NCBI GenBank assembly: GCA_937880845.1
Contig: CALFLL010000068.1
Location: 1 to 43,956 of the forward strand
Length of the DNA: 43,956 nucleotides
Direction of reading: 5' to 3'
Origin: an uncultured Drancourtella sp.
GTDB lineage: Bacteria > Bacillota > Clostridia > Lachnospirales > Lachnospiraceae
Of this stretch, positions 8,497-16,956 are shown one piece after another. The notes beneath the pieces are model-generated. The model did no database searches, had not been told where the DNA came from, and saw only the letters and a program-made list of their open reading frames with translations. The translations under genes and the position numbers were made by a program. The first letter of the stretch is position 1; each line of letters begins with the position of its first letter.

Positions 8497-9036
8497 ATGA
8501 ATATAGGGAGCAAGATCAGGGAACTTCGCATGTCCAAAGGTTTGACACAAGAAGAGCTTGCAGACAGAAGCGAATTATCAAAAGGATTTATTTCTCAGGT
8601 GGAACGTGATCTTACATCGCCTTCCATTGCAACCCTGGTAGATATTCTCCAATGCCTGGGCACCAGCCTTCAGGAATTTTTCGGTGAAGATCCGGATGAG
8701 CAGATTGTATTTTCTGATGAAGACTATTTTGAAAAGATTGATTCCGAACAGAAACTGAAAATCGAATGGATCATTCCCAATGCACAGAAAAATGCAATGG
8801 AACCTGTGCGGGTAACGATTGCCCCCGGTGGCTCTACTTATCCGGACGTCCCCCATGAAGGGGAAGAATTCGGTTATGTTCTGTCCGGCAGTATTCAGAT
8901 ACATGTCGGTTCAAGGATGTATAAGGCAAAAAAAGGGGAATCTTTTTATTTTACCCCTAATGCATCGCACTATATAAGCGCGGACGGGAAAAGCAACGCT
9001 GTTTTTATCTGGATCAGTACCCCGCCCAGTTTTTAA
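8497..9036 (+). CDS. XRE-family transcriptional regulator with C-terminal cupin domain
   Basis: A 179-residue cytoplasmic regulator. An XRE/Cro helix-turn-helix covers about 1-65 (IRELRMSKGLTQEELADRSE), followed by a C-terminal cupin domain (about 105-179) with PHEGEEFGYVLSG and FTPNASHY-type strands, which probably binds a small effector. The start is the ATG at 8497, with GGGAG 9 bases upstream; a longer in-frame extension overlaps the promoter. It precedes potA by 23 bases, and regulators of this type (PuuR-like) often sit next to polyamine genes. A role in sensing polyamines and controlling this operon is therefore likely but inferred. Confidence 0.88.
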   Translation: MNIGSKIRELRMSKGLTQEELADRSELSKGFISQVERDLTSPSIATLVDILQCLGTSLQEFFGEDPDEQIVFSDEDYFEKIDSEQKLKIEWIIPNAQKNAMEPVRVTIAPGGSTYPDVPHEGEEFGYVLSGSIQIHVGSRMYKAKKGESFYFTPNASHYISADGKSNAVFIWISTPPSF

Positions 9037-9059
9037 TCTAACTTTCGGAGGAGAAAAGA

Positions 9060-10133
9060 ATGCCAAATAAATTAATCGATATTCAACATATTTCCAAATC
9101 ATTTGACACGAATCTTGTACTGGATGATCTCAGTCTTTATATTCGTGAAAATGAATTTCTTACCTTATTGGGTCCAAGCGGATGCGGAAAGACTACTCTG
9201 CTTCGAATTCTTGGAGGATTTGAAAAGCCGGATTCCGGTCGTGTCTTATTTGAAGGAAAAGACATCACCAATCTTCCTCCAAATAAGAGACAGTTAAATA
9301 CGGTTTTTCAAAAATATGCTCTGTTCACTCATATGACGATTTCTGAAAATATCGCCTTTGGCCTGAAAATCAAAAAGAAATCCAAAACATACATTCAGGA
9401 TAAAATCAAATATGCACTGAAACTTGTAAATCTTGATGGTTTTGAAAACCGGTATCCGGATTCTTTAAGCGGCGGTCAGCAGCAGAGGATCGCAATTGCC
9501 CGTGCCATCGTAAACGAACCAAAAGTACTTCTTCTTGACGAACCTCTCGGTGCTCTTGACCTGAAGCTTCGCCAAGATATGCAATACGAACTTATCCGTC
9601 TGAAAAACGAGCTCGGCATTACTTTTATTTATGTCACTCACGACCAAGAAGAAGCCCTTACCATGTCCGATACCATCGTTGTCATGAATCAGGGATATAT
9701 CCAGCAGATCGGAACGCCGGAAGATATTTACAATGAACCTCAAAATGCTTTTGTTGCCGACTTTATCGGAGAGAGCAACATTCTTCCGGCCATTATGGTA
9801 AAAGACAAGCTGGTGGAAATCCTCGGGGTGAACTTTCCATGCGTAGATACCGGATTTGGTAAAAACGAACCGGTTGATGCCGTGATCCGTCCGGAAGATA
9901 TCGATCTTGTAAGTCCTCAGGATGGTCTGATGGAAGGTGTTGTCACACACTTGATCTTCAAAGGTGTACATTATGAAATGGAAGTTACAGCTCATAACTA
10001 TGAATGGTTGGTACATAGTACCGATATGTTCCCGGTAGGTACGAAAGTCGGAATCAAAGTAGATCCTTTTGATATCCAGATCATGAAAAAACCGGAATCT
10101 GAAGATGAGGAGGCCGTGACAGTCGATGAATAA
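9060..10133 (+). CDS. potA: Spermidine/putrescine ABC transporter, ATP-binding protein
   Basis: Provides ATP hydrolysis for polyamine import at the inner face of the membrane. The 357-residue protein has Walker A GPSGCGKT near 38-45, a Q-loop (FQKYALF), the signature LSGGQQQRIAIARA, Walker B VLLLDEP and the H-loop in YVTHDQEE. A C-terminal TOBE-like domain (about 240-345) is typical of PotA and related importers. GGAGGAG precedes the ATG. Its end overlaps the potB start by 8 bases, which suggests translational coupling. The order regulator-potA-potB-potCD supports polyamines as substrate over other TOBE-type importers. Confidence 0.94.
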   Translation: MPNKLIDIQHISKSFDTNLVLDDLSLYIRENEFLTLLGPSGCGKTTLLRILGGFEKPDSGRVLFEGKDITNLPPNKRQLNTVFQKYALFTHMTISENIAFGLKIKKKSKTYIQDKIKYALKLVNLDGFENRYPDSLSGGQQQRIAIARAIVNEPKVLLLDEPLGALDLKLRQDMQYELIRLKNELGITFIYVTHDQEEALTMSDTIVVMNQGYIQQIGTPEDIYNEPQNAFVADFIGESNILPAIMVKDKLVEILGVNFPCVDTGFGKNEPVDAVIRPEDIDLVSPQDGLMEGVVTHLIFKGVHYEMEVTAHNYEWLVHSTDMFPVGTKVGIKVDPFDIQIMKKPESEDEEAVTVDE

Positions 10134-10941
10134 ACGAAAACTACTTTCCGGACCTTATCTTTTCTGGTCCGTGTCCTTTATCATCATTCCGCTTTTCATG
10201 GTTGTATATTACGGTCTTACCAATGATAAAGGTGATTTTACGCTTATGAACCTTGCAAAGATGACCTCTCCTGAAAATCTGAAAGCTTTAGGTCTTTCCC
10301 TTCTGCTTTCTGTAATCAGTACAGCCATCTGCCTTCTTCTTGCCTATCCGTTGGCTATGATCCTGTCCAGTCTGAATGTAGGAAAGGGAAGTTTTATCAT
10401 ATTAATGTTTATCCTGCCAATGTGGGTAAACTTCCTGCTGCGTACTCTTGCGTGGCAGAATCTTTTGGAAAATAATGGTGTGATCAATACCGTACTCCGG
10501 TTTTTTAATCTTCCGGTTTTGAATATCATCAATACTCCTTATGCCATTGTTCTTGGTATGGTATATGATTTCCTGCCTTTTATGGTACTGCCGCTTTATA
10601 ACGTGCTTTCCAAAATTGACCAGAATGTCGTTTCCGCAGCACGCGATTTGGGTGCAAACGGATTCCAGACATTCCGAAAGATTATTTTCCCATTAAGTCT
10701 TCCGGGAGTAATCAGTGGTATTACGATGGTATTCGTTCCATCTCTTACCACCTTTGTCATTTCTGATTTGCTGGGAGGAAGCAAAGTACTTCTTATCGGA
10801 AATGTCATTGATCAAACCTTTACACAGGGAAGTGACTGGCATACGGGAAGCGGACTTTCACTTGTGTTAACGATCTTTATTGTTGCAAGTATGATTCTTG
10901 TTGCTAAATATGACAAAGAGGGAGAGGGGGCTGCATTTTAA
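10126..10941 (+). CDS. potB: Spermidine/putrescine ABC transporter, permease PotB
   Basis: Integral membrane subunit forming half of the polyamine channel. The 271-residue product has about six predicted spans and the EAA loop AARDLGANGFQTFRK near 180-195 that docks on PotA. GAGGAGG lies inside the end of potA, and the start overlaps the potA stop. Its own stop shares one base with the potCD start (TAATG), so potA, potB and potCD are tightly coupled. Assignment as PotB rather than PotC follows from gene order. Confidence 0.93.
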   Translation: MNKRKLLSGPYLFWSVSFIIIPLFMVVYYGLTNDKGDFTLMNLAKMTSPENLKALGLSLLLSVISTAICLLLAYPLAMILSSLNVGKGSFIILMFILPMWVNFLLRTLAWQNLLENNGVINTVLRFFNLPVLNIINTPYAIVLGMVYDFLPFMVLPLYNVLSKIDQNVVSAARDLGANGFQTFRKIIFPLSLPGVISGITMVFVPSLTTFVISDLLGGSKVLLIGNVIDQTFTQGSDWHTGSGLSLVLTIFIVASMILVAKYDKEGEGAAF

Positions 10942-12821
10942 TGAGAAAAGCATTACAACGGATTTATCTTACTCTTATTTTAATTTTTCTGTATGCACCG
11001 ATCATCACTCTTGTGATTTTGTCCTTTAACGAATCCAAAACCCGTTCCAAGTGGGGTGGATTCACAGGGAAATGGTATGTTGCCCTATTCCAAAATGAAT
11101 CCATTATGAACGCCTTGTACACGACTTTGATCATCGCGTTTCTTGCCGCCCTGTTTGCAACGATCCTTGGTACTATGGCTGCCATCGGACTACAAGCTAC
11201 AAAAAAGAAATTCCGTTCCTTTTTCCTCACGGTAGCAAATATTCCTATGCTCAATGCGGAAATCGTCACCGGTATTTCTTTAATGCTTTTATTTCTTGCC
11301 TTGCGTATGACACTTGGCTTTACAACGATTCTGCTGGCTCATACTACTTTTTGTATTCCTTATGTCATGCTCAGTGTACTTCCGAAACTAAAGCAAACAG
11401 ATATCCATACATACGAAGCCGCTCAGGATTTAGGTGCTTCTCCGGTCTACGCCTTTTTTAAAGTTGTATTTCCGGATATTCTTCCCAGCGTGATTTCAGG
11501 ATTTTTGCTTTCCTTTACAATGTCGTTGGATGATTTTATCATTACTCATTTCACAAAAGGACCTGGTGTGGATACACTTTCCACCAAGATTTACAGCGAA
11601 GTTCGAAAAGGAATCAAACCGGAAATGTACGCTTTATCTACACTGATGTTTGTGACAGTACTGTTTCTTCTGATTTTGATCAATACTGCCCCAAAGAGTC
11701 AGTCAGAAAAAGAAGCCCGTGCAAAACAGCATAAAGCCATTCGCATGACCCGTTTCGTATTCCGCAAAGTGGTTCCGGCCATTCTTGTTGTAGTTGTGAT
11801 TGCCGGTGGATTTTTCTATAATTCAAAACAGAATTTCACCAGTTCCAAAAATCGTGTCATTGTATACAACTGGGGAGAATATCTGGATCCGGAAGTCATT
11901 ACCATGTTTGAAAAAGAAACAGGTATTGATGTGGTATACGAAGAATTTGAAACAAACGAAATCATGTATCCGAAAATCGAATCCGGCGCCGTTGCTTATG
12001 ATGTAGTATGTCCTTCCGATTACATGATTGAAAGAATGATTGAAAATAACCTTCTTGCCAAAATTAACTTTGACAACATTCCCAATATCAAAAATATCGG
12101 AAAGACTTATATGAAACAATCGCGGCAGTTTGATAAAAACAATGAATATTCTGTTCCTTACTGTTGGGGAACCGTTGGAATCCTGTATAATAAAAAAATG
12201 GTCAAAGAACCTATTGACAGCTGGTCTGTCCTCTGGGATTCTGATTATAAAGACAGTATCCTGATGCAGGACAGCGTCCGTGATGCATTTGGTATTACTT
12301 TAAAATATCTTGGTTATTCTTTAAATTCCACCGACCGTGACGAACTCCATGAAGCTCAGGAGATGCTTTTAAAACAAAAACCTCTTGTTCAAGCTTATGT
12401 GATCGATCAAGTCCGTGATAAAATGATCAGTAATGAAGCTGCTATCGGTGTCATTTATTCCGGTGAGGCAATTTATTGTCAGAAAGAAAACCCGGATTTG
12501 GAATATGTGATTCCAAAAGAGGGCTCCAATATCTGGATTGATTCCTGGGTGATCCCAAAAAATGCGCAGCACAAGGAAAATGCCGAAAAATTTATCAACT
12601 TCCTTTGCCGTCCGGATATCGCACTTATGAATTTTGAATACATCACCTACTCTACTCCTAATACAGAAGGAAGAAAATTAATCGAAGATCCGGAAATCCG
12701 AAACAGCAGAATTGCATTCCCGGATGATAAAGAACTCGAAAACTGCGAAACATTCAAATTTCTGGGTGATAAGAACGACCGCGTTTATAATGAACTTTGG
12801 CGTCAGGTAAAATCAAAATAA
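10941..12821 (+). CDS. potCD: PotC-PotD fusion: polyamine ABC permease fused to its substrate-binding domain
   Basis: A single 626-residue frame holds two functions. Residues 1 to about 250 are a PotC-type permease with six spans and the EAA loop AAQDLGASPVYAFFK. After a charged linker, a further membrane span lies near 277-294. From about 304 (NRVIVYNWGEYLDPEV) to the end is a PotD-type periplasmic binding domain with YCWGTVGILYNKK and SGEAIYC segments. There is no lipobox, signal peptidase site or credible ribosome site at the internal Met269, so the binder appears tethered by the extra span. Gram-positive PotD is usually a separate lipoprotein, and here that gene is absent. No frameshift or stop interrupts the join. 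Confidence 0.93.
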   Translation: MRKALQRIYLTLILIFLYAPIITLVILSFNESKTRSKWGGFTGKWYVALFQNESIMNALYTTLIIAFLAALFATILGTMAAIGLQATKKKFRSFFLTVANIPMLNAEIVTGISLMLLFLALRMTLGFTTILLAHTTFCIPYVMLSVLPKLKQTDIHTYEAAQDLGASPVYAFFKVVFPDILPSVISGFLLSFTMSLDDFIITHFTKGPGVDTLSTKIYSEVRKGIKPEMYALSTLMFVTVLFLLILINTAPKSQSEKEARAKQHKAIRMTRFVFRKVVPAILVVVVIAGGFFYNSKQNFTSSKNRVIVYNWGEYLDPEVITMFEKETGIDVVYEEFETNEIMYPKIESGAVAYDVVCPSDYMIERMIENNLLAKINFDNIPNIKNIGKTYMKQSRQFDKNNEYSVPYCWGTVGILYNKKMVKEPIDSWSVLWDSDYKDSILMQDSVRDAFGITLKYLGYSLNSTDRDELHEAQEMLLKQKPLVQAYVIDQVRDKMISNEAAIGVIYSGEAIYCQKENPDLEYVIPKEGSNIWIDSWVIPKNAQHKENAEKFINFLCRPDIALMNFEYITYSTPNTEGRKLIEDPEIRNSRIAFPDDKELENCETFKFLGDKNDRVYNELWRQVKSK

Positions 12822-12839
12822 GAAAAGGAAAGAACCGCT

Positions 12840-13766
12840 ATGTCACGAACACTGATTTATCATGTCACAGAAGAAGATATCCCAAAGGATCTTTCCAAAA
12901 AGCCTTTTACTATCCACGGTTTTTTAAAAAACCGTGGATACTCTCATTCTGTGATTGTTTCATTAAAAAAAACAAAAGAAGGAATTTTAAAAAACGGAAT
13001 CTGGGCCAGAATATCCGATGTGCTTCTTCCGGAAGATACTCTGACCATCCGTCTGGAAGAAATGGATTCTTCGGATAACATCGTTTCTTCCCCACTTCCG
13101 TTTCCTGTCATATATGAAGATGAAGATCTTCTTGTTATCAATAAGCCTGCCAATATGCCGATTCACCCTTCCCAGGGTAATTATGACAACACACTTGCAA
13201 ATGCAGCCGCATTTTATTTTCGAAAAAAAGGAGAACCTTTTGTATACCGCTGTATCAATCGTTTGGATCGGGACACTACGGGACTACTGATCCTTGCAAA
13301 ACACGCTTACAGTGCCGGTTTGCTTTCCCAAATGGTTGCCACACGAAAGATCAAAAGAGAATACCTGGCTGTTGCATCCGGTAAAACCGAAGAATCCGGT
13401 ACGATCACTGCCCCTATCGGCAGAAAACCCGGCTCTACCATCGAAAGACAGGTGGATTTTGAAAATGGAGAATATGCCTGTACCCATTACAGAACACTCC
13501 GTTATGAAAACGGCTATTCCCTTTTGTCTCTCCAATTAGATACCGGACGCACACATCAGATTCGCGTTCATCTTCTTTCTATCAATCATCCTCTTCCAGG
13601 TGATTTTTTATACTGCTCGGATTATTCAAAAATAAAACGGCAGGCACTTCACTCCTACCGTCTTTGCTTTTCTCATCCTATTTCCGGGGAACAGATGGAA
13701 TTCACCGCCCCGCTCCCCGATGATATGAAATCATTCTTTACAGATCAAAACAGCCTCCCCCGATGA
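12840..13766 (+). CDS. RluA-family pseudouridine synthase
   Basis: Predicted to isomerise uridine to pseudouridine in rRNA or tRNA. The 308-residue product begins with an S4-like RNA-binding segment (about 20-80) followed by the catalytic domain. The key motif INRLDRDTTGLLILAK near 139-154 holds the catalytic aspartate, and LDTGRTHQIRVHL near 231-243 is a second signature. AAAGGAAAG precedes the ATG, 18 bases after the potCD stop, so it may be carried on the pot transcript. Its last 29 bases overlap the end of the convergent nucleoside kinase gene. A perfect 30-base palindrome lies in the S4 coding part. Which RNA is modified cannot be told (RluD-like and YlyB-like are both possible). Confidence 0.9.
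   Translation: MSRTLIYHVTEEDIPKDLSKKPFTIHGFLKNRGYSHSVIVSLKKTKEGILKNGIWARISDVLLPEDTLTIRLEEMDSSDNIVSSPLPFPVIYEDEDLLVINKPANMPIHPSQGNYDNTLANAAAFYFRKKGEPFVYRCINRLDRDTTGLLILAKHAYSAGLLSQMVATRKIKREYLAVASGKTEESGTITAPIGRKPGSTIERQVDFENGEYACTHYRTLRYENGYSLLSLQLDTGRTHQIRVHLLSINHPLPGDFLYCSDYSKIKRQALHSYRLCFSHPISGEQMEFTAPLPDDMKSFFTDQNSLPR
12911..12940. repeat. Perfect 30-bp palindrome inside the RluA-family gene
   Basis: Two 15-base arms, TATCCACGGTTTTTT and its exact complement, meet with no spacer 71 bases into the coding sequence. As RNA it could fold into a GC-topped hairpin with an A/U run. The encoded residues (IHGFLKNRGY) are plausible S4-domain sequence, so the palindrome may be a coding coincidence. 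Confidence 0.7.
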
Positions 13767-15405
13767 ATTCCCTCAAAAGAGAGTTCGCAGGTATATTATC
13801 CGCTCCGATTCCAATGAAATAATCCAAGAATTTTAACAGCCTTTTAGCTTCCGGATATTCCGGTGTATCCACCGGAATCCGGAATAACAGAGGCTCTACA
13901 TACTGTTTTAAAACAGCAAGTTCATAAATAAGGGCAGAATTAAACATCACGTCCGCTTCCTCCTGATAAGGAAAAATATTTTTCTCTTCTCCTCTTCTTA
14001 CGGAATACCACATAGCGATTGTTTTCTGTGCGGAAGTCCCTCGTACTCTGGCATCTCGCACCATTCTTCGGATCAGACGTCCGTCGGTTGTCGGAATCCG
14101 ATTATGTTCATCCACATTAATCTGTGTTAACGCACTGATATATATTTTAAATTTATTCTTATCCGGTAAATTTTCGGTAAGCTCCGGATTCAGACAATGG
14201 ATGCCTTCCACGACGAGAATATCTTCATCGGCCATCTTGATTCTATGTCCGTTATAATTTCTCCGTCCCATTATAAAGTCAAAATTGGGAATCTCTACCT
14301 CTTTTCCTTCCAGCAAATCTTTCAGATCCTCATTGAACTGTTTTCGATCAATCGCTTCCAGACATTCGTAATCATAATTTCCCCGCTCATCTTTTGGGGT
14401 ATCCTCTCTGTTGACAAAATAATTATCTACTGCCAAAGGATGTGGATTTCTTCCATGTACCTTTAACTGAATGGATAATCTGTGGGAGAAGGTTGTTTTT
14501 CCGGAAGAAGACGGACCTGATATCAATATAACTTTAATGTCTTTATTTTTTGCGATCATTTCCGCAATTTCCGCAATTTTTTTTTCCTGCTGTGCCTCCT
14601 GCACCAGAACCATATTTAAAGCTCCATCTTTTGCAATCTGATGATTCAGTGCACCCACGGTACTGATCTTCAGCAGATCCCCCCACTGCATAGATTCTTT
14701 TAACACTTCAAACAACTTTTTTTGAGGCCTAAACGGCGGAACTTCTTTCGGATTTTCTGCCGTTGGCATTTGAATGACAAACCCTTCATCATAAGGATAC
14801 AATTCAAAATATTTCAAATATCCAGCACTTGGAACCATATATCCATAGTAATAATCTTCAAACTGATTCATGCTATATAAATTAACACGCGACACTCTTC
14901 TGTACCTAAACAGCTCTTCCTTATCATACATTCCATACTTATGAAAAAGATCAATTGCCGTATCTGTATGCACACTTCTCTTTTTGATCGGCATGTTTTC
15001 TCTGACCATTTCCAACATACAGTCTTTTACCTTTCCGAGCATCTTTTCATCTACCGCTACATCCCCTTCAACGGTACAATACAATCCCTGATCCACAGAA
15101 TAATGAATCCTTACTTTTTTTACCGCTTCATGTCCCATCGTATCATAGATTGCTTTCACAAGCATAAAACACATACTTCTTTTGTAAGTCTTATGACCAA
15201 TCTGGTCTTTTGTTGTAACAAACTTTAGCTTACAGTCTTTTTTCAGTTTCTTATGCAGTTCCTGGAGCTTTCCATCCGCAAAAACAAGCACAATATCATG
15301 TTCATACTCTTTTTGCTTCTCTTCTGCAATCTCTCTGTATGTAGTTCCTTCCGGATATTGCTTTGTGTTTCCTTCATCAAATGTTACGGTATATATGTTT
15401 TCCAT
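13738..15405 (-). CDS. Nucleoside (uridine-type) kinase with N-terminal TGS/ThrRS-like region
   Basis: Likely phosphorylates uridine/cytidine or a related nucleoside. The 555-residue product has an N-terminal TGS-like domain (about 1-65) and a region resembling the threonyl-tRNA synthetase second domain (GHKTYKRSM at 70-78). A C-terminal P-loop kinase follows, with GPSSSGKTTFSHRL from 297 and DNYF/VVEGIHCLNPEL segments of the uridine kinase/phosphoribulokinase family. The start is the internal ATG at 15405, with GGGAGG 8 bases upstream; the GTG three codons earlier overlaps the ribosome site. It is the last gene after dnaG-rpoD-trmK-nif3. What the ThrRS-like part does is unknown to me. Confidence 0.87.
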   Translation of the reverse strand: MENIYTVTFDEGNTKQYPEGTTYREIAEEKQKEYEHDIVLVFADGKLQELHKKLKKDCKLKFVTTKDQIGHKTYKRSMCFMLVKAIYDTMGHEAVKKVRIHYSVDQGLYCTVEGDVAVDEKMLGKVKDCMLEMVRENMPIKKRSVHTDTAIDLFHKYGMYDKEELFRYRRVSRVNLYSMNQFEDYYYGYMVPSAGYLKYFELYPYDEGFVIQMPTAENPKEVPPFRPQKKLFEVLKESMQWGDLLKISTVGALNHQIAKDGALNMVLVQEAQQEKKIAEIAEMIAKNKDIKVILISGPSSSGKTTFSHRLSIQLKVHGRNPHPLAVDNYFVNREDTPKDERGNYDYECLEAIDRKQFNEDLKDLLEGKEVEIPNFDFIMGRRNYNGHRIKMADEDILVVEGIHCLNPELTENLPDKNKFKIYISALTQINVDEHNRIPTTDGRLIRRMVRDARVRGTSAQKTIAMWYSVRRGEEKNIFPYQEEADVMFNSALIYELAVLKQYVEPLLFRIPVDTPEYPEAKRLLKFLDYFIGIGADNIPANSLLREFIGGGCFDL

Positions 15406-15429
15406 TGCTGCCACCTCCCATGTTCTATT

Positions 15430-16221
15430 TTAGACAAGGACCGAATAAGGCATTTTTTTCTCCATGGTCCGAATTTCTATTTCCGCCCCAAATTCCCGAT
15501 ATAAATAATTTTTAACATCTTCCATAAAAATATATTCCAATCCATAATGACCTGCATCCAGAATAGCCAGCCCCTGGTCTCTGGCATCAATACCATCATG
15601 ATGTCCGATATCGCCTGTCACCAGTACATCTGCTCCCTTTTGGAGGGCTGTTTTGATTACACTGCTTCCGGAACCCGGACACACGGCAACATTCCTTACC
15701 GTTCCTTCTCGGTCGAAGTACCGGATTTCTTCCAAGCCAAATGCAGATTTTACAAATCTTACGAATTCAGAAAGCGTACATTCTTCTTTTAGTTGTCCCA
15801 TAACTCCGATTCCGACTGCCTGCCCATTTAATTCTTTGGTTTCCTCAATCGGTTCTGTATGAATAAGTTTCAGTATTTCTGCTGCCAACTGCCCCATGCG
15901 ACATACATCGTAATTGGTATGCATGGCATAATATGCAACATCACTCTGAAGAAGATTTATGATTCTTCTCCCGATCATGTCATCATTGGTGATTCGCTTT
16001 ACTGTCTTAAATAAAAGAGGATGGTGAGATATGAGCAAATCTGCTCTCCAATCAGTCGCTTCCTGTATGGTCCTGTCATCCACATCTACCGCAATCATAA
16101 TTCTTTTTACTTCTTTGTCCGATTTTCCCAAAAGAAGCCCGCTGTTATCCCATTCCATTGCATAATCCTCAGGAGCCAGTTCCATTAATTTCTCTCTGAT
16201 TTTTTTTACATTCATATCCAT
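15430..16221 (-). CDS. Nif3-like dinuclear metal-centre protein (YqfO/YbgI family)
   Basis: Members form hexameric rings with a two-metal site; some are described as GTP cyclohydrolase-like, but function is not settled. The 263-residue product has DWRADLLISHHPLLFK near 57-72 and GSGSSVIKTALQKGADVLVTGDIGHHD in the C-terminal half, both metal-ligand regions. It has the short form without the central insert seen in Bacillus YqfO. The start at 16221 lies 5 bases after AAAGGAGG. An ATG at 16239 overlaps the trmK stop as ATGA and could allow coupled translation, adding six residues. The pair trmK-nif3 next to rpoD is conserved in Firmicutes. Confidence 0.88.
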   Translation of the reverse strand: MDMNVKKIREKLMELAPEDYAMEWDNSGLLLGKSDKEVKRIMIAVDVDDRTIQEATDWRADLLISHHPLLFKTVKRITNDDMIGRRIINLLQSDVAYYAMHTNYDVCRMGQLAAEILKLIHTEPIEETKELNGQAVGIGVMGQLKEECTLSEFVRFVKSAFGLEEIRYFDREGTVRNVAVCPGSGSSVIKTALQKGADVLVTGDIGHHDGIDARDQGLAILDAGHYGLEYIFMEDVKNYLYREFGAEIEIRTMEKKMPYSVLV

Positions 16222-16235
16222 CTGCTCCTCCTTTA

Positions 16236-16946
16236 TCATTCTGCTTTATAGACTGTCAAAGCTTTATCTAACAGAGAAATTTCTTTCTGAATTTCCCAAA
16301 TCCGATTTTTCATGCGTTCCGGTTTTTCCTTTTCCCGTGAAAGACGTTCCAATATTTGATTTTTCAAGCATATTTCCCTTTCTAAAAACTGTTTCAATAT
16401 AGGATTTCTGTTTTCAAGCAGCTTTTTCCCGTATTCATATTCTTCTTCCTTATATGGATTTGTTTCCTTTTTATTTGGAATCACACGCATCATCGGATAA
16501 AATTTCCCATCCTCATATACTATATTTTCCTTTTCAATAAAAAATCCGTTTTCAATCAAAAATCTTCTGACTTTTCCTATTTCCGACTGAGGCTGTAAAA
16601 TACATTCTTTTAAGGATTCTGTCACCTCCGGACAGTCTGATAAGATTCGGATAATAAGAGCGCCGCCCATTCCGGCGGCGATCATGCTCTCAACTTCCTT
16701 TATACCAAGTTCCCTCAATCCGTCCGATCTTCGTGTCCTGATCTTATTTTGAAATCCATGCTCCGTAATATTGGCATATGCTCGTTTCAACGGCCCTTCA
16801 TTAATATCCATGGCAATGGCGGACGGAATCCTTTTTTGCTCAACCAGAAAAATCGGAATATATGCGTGGTCAGTACCGATGTCAGCAACGGTCATTCCCT
16901 TTGTAACCAAATCTGCCACCGCTTCCAGCCTTCTTGATAATTCCAT
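16236..16946 (-). CDS. trmK: tRNA (adenine-22-N1)-methyltransferase
   Basis: Methylates A22 of tRNA using S-adenosylmethionine. The 236-residue product begins with LSRRLEAVADLV, then VADIGTDHAYIPIFL (about 20-34, SAM-binding motif I with the family GTDHAY) and IAAGMGGALIIRIL near 89-102. A basic C-terminal coiled-coil stretch (about 165-235) is typical. It starts 10 bases after the rpoD stop and its end overlaps the possible upstream start of nif3. Identification is good from motifs and from its place directly after rpoD. Confidence 0.92.
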   Translation of the reverse strand: MELSRRLEAVADLVTKGMTVADIGTDHAYIPIFLVEQKRIPSAIAMDINEGPLKRAYANITEHGFQNKIRTRRSDGLRELGIKEVESMIAAGMGGALIIRILSDCPEVTESLKECILQPQSEIGKVRRFLIENGFFIEKENIVYEDGKFYPMMRVIPNKKETNPYKEEEYEYGKKLLENRNPILKQFLEREICLKNQILERLSREKEKPERMKNRIWEIQKEISLLDKALTVYKAE

Positions 16947-16956
16947 CTTTTCTCTC

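Noticed and set aside
9465..10016. 183-codon minus-strand frame inside potA
   Set aside because: Antisense shadow of a gene with complete ABC ATPase motifs.
10941..12821. potCD as two separate genes with translation restart at Met269
   Set aside because: No Shine-Dalgarno sequence precedes that codon and the linker reads through in frame, so a true fusion is the simpler reading.
12911..12940. The palindrome in the RluA-family gene as an ordinary terminator
   Set aside because: It has no spacer loop, no T run beyond the arm, and lies inside an intact coding sequence; kept only as an unusual repeat.
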